Shown here: positions 1 to 9,600 of the stretch, in pieces
How positions within the stretch are numbered: the stretch's first letter is position 1
How the letters are laid out: every line of letters begins with the position of its first letter
Source: Pirellulales bacterium
Lineage (GTDB): Bacteria; Planctomycetota; Planctomycetia; Pirellulales; DATAWG01
Reading direction: 5' to 3'
Assembly: GCA_036267355.1 (NCBI GenBank)
Contig: DATAWG010000073.1
Location: forward strand, 1-64,000
DNA: 64,000 nt
The notes under the pieces: model-generated
The model's database searches: none
What the model was told of the DNA's origin: nothing
Seen by the model: the letters and a program-made list of their open reading frames with translations, nothing else
Translations under genes and position numbers: made by a program

Positions 1-140
1 GGCGGCTTGGAGGAATTCGCCGAGTTCTTGTTGGCCTTGGCCAACTCGGCTTCCAGAACGGCCAATCGTTGCTCCAGGCCTTCAACGCGTCGCTGAAGGA
101 CTTCGCAATTCGGGCACGGCTTGTCGGCGGGCTGCGTCAT
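1..140 (-). CDS. IS66-family transposase, N-terminal 46 residues (cut by window edge)
   Basis: Reading the minus strand from the ATG at 140 gives an open frame to the window edge. It starts MTQPADKPCPNC, continues as a leucine-rich coiled-coil stretch, and reaches KNSANSSKPP at residues 38-47. A CPxC pair, a short coiled coil and then KNSxNSSKPP is the hallmark N-terminus of IS66-type transposases (the DUF6444 / leucine-zipper region before the zinc-binding and DDE domains). The enzyme would cut and join the ends of its own element. The DDE catalytic core lies outside the window, so activity cannot be judged. The start codon is followed at once by the conserved motif and lies 72 bp inside the proposed element end, as expected for an IS66 left end. 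Confidence 0.75.
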   Translation of the reverse strand, partial: MTQPADKPCPNCEVLQRRVEGLEQRLAVLEAELAKANKNSANSSKP

Positions 141-212
141 AGCGCCGCCAACTTACCCGATCACCTACAAAACCTCGAATACCGATTTACCCAAAAATCC
201 GTGAACGCTTAC
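1..212 (-). mobile_element. End of an IS66-type insertion sequence
   Basis: The transposase start at 140 is preceded on the minus strand by about 70 bp that ends, reading outwards, in GTAAGCGTTCACGG (complement of 199-212). IS66-family terminal repeats characteristically begin 5'-GTAA and lie a short distance upstream of the first gene. The element boundary is therefore placed at 212/213. The adjacent 8 bp, attccgcc (213-220), would be one copy of the 8-bp target duplication typical of this family. The other element end is outside the window, so the duplication cannot be confirmed. Confidence 0.6.
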
Positions 213-707
213 ATTCCGCCGGGCCGCCATCCCCGTCCTCCGTATCACATGCACTATCCGGTCGCCTTTTGGTTCGGACATCATTTCGATGTCGGCGAGT
301 TGGTCGCGGGCGGCATCGATGTCGAATTCAGCAGCGTTCGCCAGCTCGACGCCGGCGATCCGTCGAAAAACTTGGCGCCGGCCTACCGGGTCTGGTTCCA
401 TAACAATAGCGATGTGGATATCAACCAGGCATTCGACGTGGCGATCCTGGCTTCGAACGATCAGACGCTGACCACGAACCTGCCATATGCGGCGGTGCGA
501 GTCGACGGCATGGCCGCCGATGAAACGATGTTTGTCGACATCCGCCTGCCGATCGAAGCGATGAGCATGGCCACCGTGGACGGACAGCCCGCCGCCTTCA
601 CTTATCTGCACACGATCATCGATAGCCAGAACGAACTGGTCGAAACCAACAAGGCCAACAACTTCGCGGTCTACGCCCGGCAAGACATCCCGATGCTCGG
701 ACAGTAA
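213..707 (+). pseudogene. CARDB-like secreted protein, 3' part interrupted by IS66
   Basis: From the proposed IS boundary the frame reads IPPGRHPRPPYHMHYPVAFW and continues to a TAA at 705-707. The later part (AYRVWFHNNSDVDINQAFDV, then an aspartate-rich segment, then NELVETNKANNFAVYAR) has the alternating beta-strand pattern and 'D..N.I.E.NE.NN' ending of CARDB-type cell-adhesion-related domains, usual in exported planctomycete proteins. No signal peptide or start sits at the front. The frame runs unbroken back into the IS end, so a longer apparent reading frame begins inside mobile DNA. The first in-frame ATG after the boundary is at 249. I infer the native N-terminus was separated by the insertion. 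Alternatively a short protein could be made from 249. Confidence 0.55.
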
Positions 708-805
708 GGCTCAGTCGAAACTAAGGCCTCCACTTCCCCCCACCCCCCCTTGCGTGAGGGGGGTGGTTGAGGGGTGGTGAAAGACGGAAGCAATTTGTCG
801 GCCGA
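708..805. repeat. MITE-like dispersed repeat, copy 1 (family B)
   Basis: Directly after the stop codon of the upstream gene lies a ~95-bp element bounded by aGTCGAAA on one side and TTTGTCGGCCGAC on the other, with a central CCCCTTGCGTGAGGGG stem. The same layout (ends related to TCGGCCGAAAAA, inner cttccg-ttttcga, then a CCCCT...GCAAGGGG core) recurs at 50992-51085 and inverted at 53890-53986. This copy is the most diverged of the three. Confidence 0.55.
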
Positions 806-1096
806 CCGTAAACGAGCATGGAAGCAACGTAGCAGGCACACTCCGTGTGCCGTCCACCTTGCTCTGTGCGTGGCGCTCCACGGAGCGCCGACGGCACACG
901 GAGTGTGCCTGGTACATTCACCTCCGACGGCCGGCAGTTCCCAAGCGAACTGACCGGCCGTTGTGCGTTTTAAATCCCGGCCGTCCGTTTGCAAACAGCG
1001 GCTTGCCCGAGGCCGTCGAGGTGGCTTACGATCAATGGCTAAACCAACGAGGAACGTTCGACGGCCAACGGGATTCACTCCTCACGACGCATCGCC
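806..1096. repeat. Perfect 22-bp inverted repeat (family C palindrome) in a gene-free stretch
   Basis: Positions 833-854 and 890-911 are exact reverse complements (22 of 22 bases). Each arm is itself a near-palindrome around GGCACACTCCGTGTGCC. Between them, 872-889 holds a second palindrome, GGCGCTCC-AC-GGAGCGCC. The block can form a cruciform or a long RNA hairpin. Related fragments occur at 38309-38326 (GGCACACGGAGCGTGCC) and 61062-61075. The rest of 806-1096 shows no gene. No clear ribosome binding site precedes the ATG at 1097. Confidence 0.7.
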
Positions 1097-1519
<423 letters not shown>

Positions 1520-1631
1520 CGAGCATTGGTGCGAACGGTCTTCGGGGCATGCGGAGTCGCCGCCTACGTAGTCCGCCGCTCCGCGGCGGAAGGCGCCATC
1601 CAAAGGGGTGCCGTTCTCAAGAACTGCCGGA

Positions 1632-2840
1632 TTATTTCCTATCCTCGGCGGAAAGAAATAGTTGCACATCGCTTCCTTTGCTGGGGACGGTGAATTCGCG
1701 GATGATCGGTTCTTGATTGCCGGCGGTTATTTCGGCGGTGTATTTTTCGCCGCGGGCAAGATCGAATTGAAAGCTCGAATGGCCCGCGTCGCCGGCCACG
1801 AGATTGCCGCCGCGGCGGATTGCGAGGTGGACGGTTTGCGGCCGGCCAGCCGGGTTGTCGAGCACTTGCAGCGTCAGGCTCGCGCGGCGTGTGTAGAACG
1901 GCGTTACATCGATCGCCGGAACGTCTTTATTCTCCGGCGCCCAAACCAGGATAAATGAAGTGCCGGTCGGGGCATACGAAGCGGCATAAATCCGTCGCTC
2001 GGGCTGCGTGCCGTCGCTACGGGCGGCATTGGCGTTAAACCACGTTTGATTGAGCTGGTTGCTCTCCGACGCGCCGACGAAATTCCACTGCCGGTCCCAC
2101 ACTTCCGCCCACGAATGGTTTCCTCCGCCGCTGCCGTCGGCGTTCGTCCATTCGGGCACGCCCGCGAAGCGGGCCGGAATGCAAACGGCACGGCATGCGT
2201 CGACCAAGAGAATCGAAAGCCCTGTGCACGACGCATAGCCGGCCGCACACGATTCCGACGGGCTTTGGTCGGGCTTCGGCCGCTTGGTCGGATGGTATTT
2301 CACCTTCGTGGTTTGAAACACGAACTTGTTCAACACGAGCGCAGCTTCGCCGGGCGACTTGCAGTCTTTCACCGCAGGCAAAAATTTTTCATAGAAATCC
2401 TTTCGCCAGTTCTCGCGCTTCTCGTTTACATTGGCGTAGGGCAACACATCGTTGAAAAACAGCTCCTCGGGCAGCGCCTTGCCCCAGGAAACCGCTTTCC
2501 GGGCGCGATACGCATACGCAACATCGTCCACCAGCAGATCGGCCTTGATGCTCGTCAGATCGCGCTCGGGCATGTTTACCAATAGAAACGCGAGCCCTTC
2601 GCGGTCGCCGGGCGCAGTGCGCTCGATGGCTTTGATCAACTCGGCTTGATTTCCCTCGGCAATGCCAAGCGCCTTCACGGCATCGGGCCGATATTTTTCC
2701 GGCAGCAGGCCGACCGCGTCGCCCATGCTCAGCACCGGCTTGGCCGAATCATCTGCCAAGAGCACAGCCGCCATGCAACTAATGGCCGCCAAGGTAAGCG
2801 AAGCGAATATTAAATGGCGGACCGTGGAGCGGAATTTCAT
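1632..2840 (-). CDS. Secreted transglutaminase-like cysteine protease-fold protein
   Basis: 402 residues. Residues 1-29 form a signal peptide (KFRSTVRHL then a hydrophobic stretch ending in LLADD), so the protein is exported. The middle contains a transglutaminase-like core: the nucleophile Cys205 in GYASCTGLS and the catalytic His242 in GGGNHSWAEVW. The usual third residue (Asp) downstream of the histidine is not obvious; the aligned stretch reads NFVGASES. A C-terminal beta-rich region (about 300-402) follows. This family in planctomycetes is thought to act on peptides or in protein cross-linking, but no substrate is known. It is convergent with the YjbQ gene and has no operon partner. Confidence 0.8.
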   Translation of the reverse strand: MKFRSTVRHLIFASLTLAAISCMAAVLLADDSAKPVLSMGDAVGLLPEKYRPDAVKALGIAEGNQAELIKAIERTAPGDREGLAFLLVNMPERDLTSIKADLLVDDVAYAYRARKAVSWGKALPEELFFNDVLPYANVNEKRENWRKDFYEKFLPAVKDCKSPGEAALVLNKFVFQTTKVKYHPTKRPKPDQSPSESCAAGYASCTGLSILLVDACRAVCIPARFAGVPEWTNADGSGGGNHSWAEVWDRQWNFVGASESNQLNQTWFNANAARSDGTQPERRIYAASYAPTGTSFILVWAPENKDVPAIDVTPFYTRRASLTLQVLDNPAGRPQTVHLAIRRGGNLVAGDAGHSSFQFDLARGEKYTAEITAGNQEPIIREFTVPSKGSDVQLFLSAEDRK

Positions 2841-2947
2841 GCGGATCGATTTCGTAAGCGTACGGTCTGTCTAAAAAATGCTGCGCATACTTTTAAAACA
2901 CCGGCCCGCAGTGCAATTCGAGCTGGGCCAGCATCGTCTGTCAAAAT

Positions 2948-2975
2948 TTCCTCGTTAACACTTCGGGTTAGTATG
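2948..2975. repeat. Half-copy of family A repeat (decayed)
   Basis: CCTCGTTAACACTTCGGGTT is a degenerate version of the cctcgctaacgcttcgggTTAGTGT arm found at about ten other places in the window. No matching opposite arm is seen here. The surrounding 2841-3031 has no gene. Confidence 0.55.
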
Positions 2976-3031
2976 CTTAGCTAACAAGTTTTGAGGCAAA
3001 GCCAAGTTTTGCAAGAACCGCCGGGGGGCGA

Positions 3032-4462
3032 TCAGCCGAAAAGGTCCAGCACCGGCTTGCCGACGCCGTCGCGGGTGACATAAAACGGGCGCCGCTCGAC
3101 TTCGTAAGCCAGTCGCGGTGAAATGCCGAGGGCATGATAGATCGTGGCATGCAGGTCTTCGATCACGACGTGGTTTTCGATCGTTTTGCAAGGCCGCTCG
3201 TCGGCAGTTTTGCCGTAGAGAAATCCCTTTTTCACGCCGCCCCCGAACATCAGCACGCTCGCCCCGTCCGTGAAATGGCGGTGCATGCCGTAGTATTTTA
3301 GGCTCTCGATCGATTTCGGCACTTCGACTTGGTTCTGCACCGGTTGGCCCGGCCGGCCTTCGAGCATCATGTCGCGGCTGAATTCGCTGGCCAACACGAT
3401 CAGCGTGCGGTTCAGCAGCCCGCGCGATTCCAGATCGCGCACCAACTGGGCCACTGGCTCGTCGATGTGCTTTTTCATGTCGATCATGCGCGTGTGGCCA
3501 TTGTCGTGCGTGTCCCAATTCAAAAAAGGGATGTATTCGGTCGTCACTTCGATGAACCGCGCGCCGACTTCCGTCAATCGCCGGGCCAGCAAGCAGCCCA
3601 AGCCGAACTGGCCGGTGTTGTAGCGATCGTAGCTTTCCTTCGGTTCGAGGCTCAGGTCGAATGCCTTGGCGCTCGGCGAACTGAGCAGCCGATGAGCGCC
3701 GTCCATCGCCCGCAATAGCGACTGCTGCTGATAGTCGCTGCCGGCATCGCCGAGCGGACTGTCTTTCACCAGCCGGCGGTAGAACTTGTCGCGATTCTCG
3801 AACCGCGCGGGGCTCATTCCTTTCGGGGGCCGAATCGTGCCGGCCGCCTGATCGGGATAAGGAATCAGAAACGGTCCGAATTCGCCGCCGAGAAAACCGG
3901 CCGTGTGAAATGCTTTCAATTCTTCGCCTTCGCCGAGATCGAATCGCTGGCCGATATCGATGAACGCCGGCACGGCCGGATTGAGCGGGCCGAGCGTGCG
4001 GGCGATCACGGCCCCGATGTGCGGCGCGGCAACGGTTTGCGGCGGGGCGTAGCCGGTGTGCCATTGATATTGATGCCGCGAATGGAGAATAAAGCCCAAA
4101 TCGCCGGCCTTGTAGGAGCGGATCAGCGTGCCGCGGTTCATCACCGACGCGATCTGCTCCAGGCCCTGCGAGAATTTGATCGAGTCGACCGATGTGTCGA
4201 TCGACGGAAACGTGCTTAGCACCTTTTGCGGATCGAGGCCCTTTTCGAACGGCGTGTAGCGCTTCGGGTCGAACATCTCGGTGTGGGCCATGCCGCCCGC
4301 CATCCAGAGCACGATCACGGTGTCGACCGTGGCGGGGGATTTCTTTTCTGCCGCCGTGTTGGCGAGCAATTGCCGTGCGGGGGCCGCCGCCATGGCTGCG
4401 AGCGTCGCACTGGCGGCGGTTTCCAGAAATCGCCGCCGCGAAAGATGTCGATCGATTTTCAT
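3032..4462 (-). CDS. DUF1501 family protein (sulfatase-fold), Tat-exported
   Basis: 476 residues. The N-terminus is a twin-arginine signal (LSRRRFLETAASATLAAMAA, residues 8-27), so the protein is probably folded before export. The body is the DUF1501 domain of the alkaline phosphatase/sulfatase fold, seen in VDTVIVLWMAGGMAHTEMFD near the start, then the histidine-rich central section and a C-terminal HATIYHALGI motif. The start lies 21 bp after the stop of the DUF1549/DUF1553 gene on the same strand, the standard planctomycete arrangement, so the two are probably cotranscribed and functionally linked. The substrate is unknown; roles in polysaccharide or sulfate ester breakdown are proposed for the family. 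Confidence 0.92.
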   Translation of the reverse strand: MKIDRHLSRRRFLETAASATLAAMAAAPARQLLANTAAEKKSPATVDTVIVLWMAGGMAHTEMFDPKRYTPFEKGLDPQKVLSTFPSIDTSVDSIKFSQGLEQIASVMNRGTLIRSYKAGDLGFILHSRHQYQWHTGYAPPQTVAAPHIGAVIARTLGPLNPAVPAFIDIGQRFDLGEGEELKAFHTAGFLGGEFGPFLIPYPDQAAGTIRPPKGMSPARFENRDKFYRRLVKDSPLGDAGSDYQQQSLLRAMDGAHRLLSSPSAKAFDLSLEPKESYDRYNTGQFGLGCLLARRLTEVGARFIEVTTEYIPFLNWDTHDNGHTRMIDMKKHIDEPVAQLVRDLESRGLLNRTLIVLASEFSRDMMLEGRPGQPVQNQVEVPKSIESLKYYGMHRHFTDGASVLMFGGGVKKGFLYGKTADERPCKTIENHVVIEDLHATIYHALGISPRLAYEVERRPFYVTRDGVGKPVLDLFG

Positions 4463-4483
4463 GGAAAACTCATCAATAAATCA

Positions 4484-6448
4484 TTAGTGAATCAATTGAA
4501 ACTCCGGCAACATGAACATTGCCCAGAGAAAATCTTCCACCGGCTCCGGCTTCAAATCCGAGCCGATAAATCCGGTCGCGGCGGCGAGTTCAGTTTTCGT
4601 CGGCGCTCGGCACAACGCGCGCCGATAAATCTCGTCGATCAACACGGCAGCCGATTTCGGCTTCCTGTCGAGCCATTTCCGAGCGCCTTGTTTCACCAGA
4701 TCGTCGAGCGTCGTGCCGTTGGTCAATTCGAGGGTTTGCAATGTCGTGGCCAGATTGTCGCGATGCGTGAGCACTTGTTCGCGATCCGTGCGACCAAGCG
4801 CTCGGCTCAGCGCGTCGTCGTTCAAGAAGACTGCCCGAATTGGGTTCTCCTTCTCCGCTTTCGTAGGCCTCGGCGATTGAAACGCCGCCGAATGGGGCCA
4901 AACGCCCGTCACGCTAAACACGCCGTCGATAAACTGCTCGGCCGTCATCCGCTGAACCAGCGGCCCGCGAAATACGAACCCGCTCTCGGCCGGCCCACGC
5001 GCGCCGACGGAGCGCATCGCGTAGGCCCGGGAAGTGCAGATGACTTTCAACGTGCGCTTCAAATCGAAATGATGGTCGACCAGATCGGCCGCCAGCCAAT
5101 CCAGCAAATCGGCGTTCCACGCTCCTTGGTCCATGTCGTCGACCGGCTCGATCAACCCGCGGCCGAGCATTTGGGCCCAAAGATGATTGACGATGGTGCG
5201 CGCAAAACGGCCATCTTCGGGGCTGGTGATCGCGCGGGCCAATTGGCCGAGCCGCTTTTCCCGCGGGGCTTTCGCGTCGATCGCGCCCAACTCGGGATAG
5301 AGAAATTTCATCGGGGCGAACTTGCCCGTCGGCTTATCGCAGCGATGAACTTCGAGCGGCGTGTCGGAAAAGATGCCGGCCAAGCCGTAGGAATCGTTGA
5401 GCGTCCAGTCGTTGATGAAACTGTCGTGGCACGAGGCGCATTTCAGATTGATGCCCATGAACACCTGCGACACATTCTGCGCCGCCTGCATCGCCGGCAC
5501 TTGGCTGGCATTTACCACGCCCCGCCACACCACGCCGCGGATGAATCCGGCGGATTCGGGCTTGGGATCGATCAGATCGCGCACGAACTCGTCGTAGGGC
5601 ATGTTCCAATACAGCGATTGATACAGCCACGCCGAGATTTGCGTTCGCCCGCCGTCGATGTATCCGGTGCCGCGGTAGGCGTTGCGCAAGGCGTCGTTCC
5701 AAAATGTCATCCAATGCTCGGCATAGCGCTCGTTGTCGGCCAAAAGCCGCTCGACGAGCCTTTCTCGCTTGTCGGGCGACGTGTCGGCAACGAATTTTTC
5801 AACCTGCTCCGGCTCCGGCAACAGCCCGATGAGATCGAGCGACACGCGGCGGATAAACGTGCGATCGCCGGCGATGTTTCCCGCCAGCTCAACACCGGAA
5901 ACATGATTGCTCGCGAAAAAAGGACCGAGCAGCAAATCAATCGGATTTGTCGAGCCATTGGCCGCGGCTGGTGGCAAGGTTGGCCGTCGCAAATGGAGCG
6001 GAGCGGCGGGAGCCCGGTGAAAGGTGAAACCCGGTTCCCACGGCAATCCCTGGTCGATCCATGCCCGCAATACGCCGATTTGGTCCGGCGTGAGCCGTGG
6101 GCCCTTGGCAGGCATGACCCGATCCGAATCCAAGCCACTGACCAACCGAATCAAGAGGCTTTCCTCGCTCTTTCCCGGCACGACGGTGGCTCCGGTATCG
6201 CCCCCTTTGAGGACGGCCGCGCGGTCCTCAATGGAAAATCCCCCTTCGTGCTTGGCATTCGCGTGGCATTTGACGCATGTGCTGGCCAAGATCGGTGCGA
6301 CTTCCTTGTGAAAATCGATCTTGTGATCGGCAGCAGGAGGAATCGCCGGTGGCGACGTTTCGCTGGCCAGCAATTGGCAAATCGCGATCGCAATCGACAC
6401 TAGGCCCGCGGCCAACACAACGCACGCTGGACGAGAATGGCGTCGCAT
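4484..6448 (-). CDS. DUF1549/DUF1553 protein with N-terminal cytochrome c (PSCyt) domain
   Basis: 654 residues. A signal peptide (1-29) leads into a planctomycete-type cytochrome c domain with a heme site CVKCH at residues 58-62 and an axial-ligand candidate Met in DSDRVMPAKG. DUF1549 follows (the RVSLDLIGLLPEPEQVEKFV and NERYAEHWMTFWNDALR blocks). A second CxxCH (CASCH) lies in the DUF1549 region, typical of the family. DUF1553 is at the C-terminus (FARTIVNHLWAQMLGRGLIE, then EIYRRALCRAPT). It is about 100-300 residues shorter than many members. It is the first gene of a two-gene unit with the DUF1501 gene. A periplasmic redox role is implied by the heme site; the reaction is unknown. Confidence 0.92.
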   Translation of the reverse strand: MRRHSRPACVVLAAGLVSIAIAICQLLASETSPPAIPPAADHKIDFHKEVAPILASTCVKCHANAKHEGGFSIEDRAAVLKGGDTGATVVPGKSEESLLIRLVSGLDSDRVMPAKGPRLTPDQIGVLRAWIDQGLPWEPGFTFHRAPAAPLHLRRPTLPPAAANGSTNPIDLLLGPFFASNHVSGVELAGNIAGDRTFIRRVSLDLIGLLPEPEQVEKFVADTSPDKRERLVERLLADNERYAEHWMTFWNDALRNAYRGTGYIDGGRTQISAWLYQSLYWNMPYDEFVRDLIDPKPESAGFIRGVVWRGVVNASQVPAMQAAQNVSQVFMGINLKCASCHDSFINDWTLNDSYGLAGIFSDTPLEVHRCDKPTGKFAPMKFLYPELGAIDAKAPREKRLGQLARAITSPEDGRFARTIVNHLWAQMLGRGLIEPVDDMDQGAWNADLLDWLAADLVDHHFDLKRTLKVICTSRAYAMRSVGARGPAESGFVFRGPLVQRMTAEQFIDGVFSVTGVWPHSAAFQSPRPTKAEKENPIRAVFLNDDALSRALGRTDREQVLTHRDNLATTLQTLELTNGTTLDDLVKQGARKWLDRKPKSAAVLIDEIYRRALCRAPTKTELAAATGFIGSDLKPEPVEDFLWAMFMLPEFQLIH

Positions 6449-6697
6449 AAGGGCGCGAGCGGGAAGGAGGGGCGGGAACCGGCGGGATGCTCCATTTTAC
6501 GTGCTCGTCGCTGACGCGTAAACTAGCCCGGCCGCGGGGTAGTGGTCAAAGTTGCCTTAATGGCCGGCGCTAATGCGCCGCTCTCGCATCATCTGCGCGA
6601 AGAGATTCGCCGAGCGGTGATCGCGCGCGAGAAAAGAAAGCGACCCGAACCGAGGGCGCGAAGTGGAGATTCGTTGGGAGAACGATCGCGGCCGACC
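6449..6697. other. Gene-free gap between two minus-strand genes
   Basis: About 250 bp downstream of the giant gene and upstream of the DUF1549 gene. It must hold the promoter for the DUF1549-DUF1501 unit. I see no convincing terminator hairpin or promoter. Confidence 0.5.
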
Positions 6698-9600
6698 TTA
6701 TGCACGACAAATTTTTCGCCGACGAACCGCGAAAATCACTCCAAGGCCGGCCATGGCGGCCAATAGCAACGTGGAGGGCTCCGGGACGGCAGCAGGGCTG
6801 CCGGCGAATGTCGCGCTCGGGGCGAACGCGGCGGTCACGCTTCCCAAGGCCGAAGCTGAGGGCGTGCTGTAGACACTCGTGTCCGATGCGAGCAGGCTCG
6901 AACCGATTTCGGCCGGCGATGCGTCGGGCGAGGAAACCGCCGTACCCGACGGCAAGACGGCCAGAACTCGGCTTTCCAAGAGGCTCGCATTCAGGCCGGG
7001 GTCAGTGGCCGCCAGATTCTCGATCGCCGTGATGCGGTTTTCCAGCGATTGGCCGGCGGCGCTGGTGATTGCGCCGGAAGCGATCGCGGTTTGGATGGCC
7101 GTGAAGGGGTCGCTCGTGTCGGTGGTCGAGGCGCTGGCTGTGGCCACCGCCGGCGAAGCGCTCGATGCAGTCGCGGCCGGCTGAGCGTTGCCCTGCCCGC
7201 CGGCGAAGGGCAGGATGGTCACCGTCGAGCCGGCGTTGATCGCCAGCGAGTTTTGCAGGATTTGCGAGGCCGACAGGCTGGCGGCGTTGATGCCGTCGCC
7301 AACCGACGTATTGCCGGCGTAGGTGGTTGGAGACGTGCTTACCGGGGTGCTGGAGATCACACCCACGGTTTGCGAAGTCGTGCCGACGACCGATACCGCG
7401 CCATCATTGCTATTGCCCGTGCCTTCCGTGGTGATGTTGGCCGCGATGCCGCTCTGCGATAGCGCTTGGGCGCCGGCCAGTTGCAGCGTGGCCCCGGCGG
7501 CGACGGTTACGGAGACCGCGCCCGAAAGGGTTGCCGCCGAGCTGGGGTTGAGGGCCAACGTGCCGCCGTTCACCGAGAGCGTATTGCTGCCTCCCCAACT
7601 CAATGTGCCGCTGACACGCAGCGTGCCGGAGTTGACCGCCAAGGCGCTGCCGCTTGCGACGGTCGTCGCGCCGCTGAGCGTGAGCGTGTTGCTGTTGCCG
7701 TTAAAGGTGAGTGACGGCCCGTTCAGTTGCAGCGAACCCGCAAAGCCGGTGGAATTGCTTTGATTCACCGTCAGGCTGGCGGTGCTATCGACATAGAGCG
7801 TGCCGCCCGTGCCCGACAGGTTGCCGATGTTGAAGCTGTTGTTGTAGAGGTTGACGATGGAGGTGTCGTTGATCGTCAGCGCGCCGGGAGAGCCCGTGGT
7901 GCCGCCGAGCGTGGCGCCGCTGCTTGTCTGACCGACGTAGAGCGTGGTGCCCCCTTCGACGGTAGTGCTGCCTGTGTAAGTGTTGGGGGCTTCAAAGTCG
8001 ATCTGGCCGCCACCGGTCAGCGTAATTGATCCGGTGCCCGAGATGACGGTGCTATTGCCGGAGTAGCTGGCAGTGAGCAAGTAGCTGTCCGGATCGACGC
8101 TGAAGGTGGTGTTGCCCGACGAATCGCCCAGGATGAGCGAGGTTCGTAGTTCGACGAAGCTGTTGGTGAGGTTGACCTGCGCGCCGCCGTCGGCGCCGTT
8201 GTTGTTGAGCGTGAGGCTATAGCCCGACCCGGTGCCGCCGGAGACCAACGTGAAGTTGGTGCCCGATGTGAAGTTGAGAGAGCCGACGGTGTAGGTGTTG
8301 TCGATGGTGACGGATTGCGAGAGGTTCGTGTTATTGATGTTGACGAAGGAAGCCGATTGGCCGGCGACATCGGGAATCTCACCCTGATACCAACTGTTCG
8401 AGGCGCCATAAATGCCGCCGAGGGTACCGACCCAGGACGAAGAGCCATTGTTGACGATGGTAGATACGATCAGATCGACTTGGCCCGGGCTGCCGGTCGT
8501 GACAACTTCGTAGTTGTATCCAGTGGGAACGGAACCGGGATTCCAGGCCGCCGTGCCAGAGAGCGTTGTGTAGTTGATCAGGTCATAAGTGCCAGGCTGG
8601 AGCAACGTGTTGTAGTCGTTGATGTTGAATGTGATCGTGCCGTCGATGCCCAAGCTAGAGGTGAGGATGTGGTCGTTATACGGGTTCGAAAACTGGGGTG
8701 GGGTATCGCCGTTGCCGTCGGGAGTGGAGCTGAGATTGAAGGTGAGCGCCGAGCCCGACTGGAGGGTGAGTCCGCCGTTGAAGTTCGCGGTGACTCCGCC
8801 AGGGGCCTGCCCGGCGCCCGGCGCAACGATGCCGCCGCTGGCGACGGTGACAAGGCCGGCCACGGAGCCGGAACCGCCTAAGGCGCCGTTCGAGTTGACG
8901 TTCACTGTGCCGGCCACGCTACCGGAAACTTGTAGCGAGCCACCTGAGATAGTGGTCGTGCCTTGGTAGGTGTTCGTGCCGGCCAAGTTTAGCGTGCCGC
9001 TGCCGACTTTCGTGAGACCAGCCATGTTGCTCAAGCCGTTCGCGGACGCGGACAAGCCGCTTGCGAAGCTCACATTGTTGCCGTTGGTGTCGATCGTCGC
9101 GGTGTAGCTGAGGGGCTGAATTTGCAACGAAACGTCTTGCGTGTTGCCGCTGGCGTATTGAAGCGTGGCGGCGGGGCCGGCGAAAGTGATCGTGTTGGTG
9201 CTGCTGCCGTTGCCCAACGAGCCGTTGCTGAAGGTGAGTTGGCCGGCGGTGAGCGAAATCGGCCCGGAATAGGCGCTGTTGCTGCCCGACAGCACGAGAG
9301 TGCCGGCGTTCGGAGAATCGGGGTTGAGGTTCAGCGCGCCGGTGCCGGAGAGCGGGCCCGACAACGTGAGTTGCGTGCCGGTGGCAACGTCGGCAATGAC
9401 ATTGCTCACCAGCGACACCGGGGCGGAAATCGTGTTATTGTTCGTTGCGTTGGTCAATGTGGCTGTGAAGCTGCTGCCGCCATTGCTGAGCGCGAGTGTG
9501 TTGCCCGGAGCCGTCGGCGACGGGGCAATCGTGTAAGTGCCGGATGCGGGATTATCGAACGTGAGCAAACCGACGCTGAGCACGCTTTGATCGACGGTGA

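Noticed and set aside
4226-6403. 725-residue plus-strand frame opposite the DUF1501/DUF1549 pair
   Set aside because: Shadow of two well-supported minus-strand genes; no domain recognised.
6698-7200. Autotransporter barrel at the end of the giant protein
   Set aside because: The C-terminus is a PEP-CTERM signal preceded by an Ala/Ser-rich linker, not a series of amphipathic beta-strands ending in an aromatic residue.
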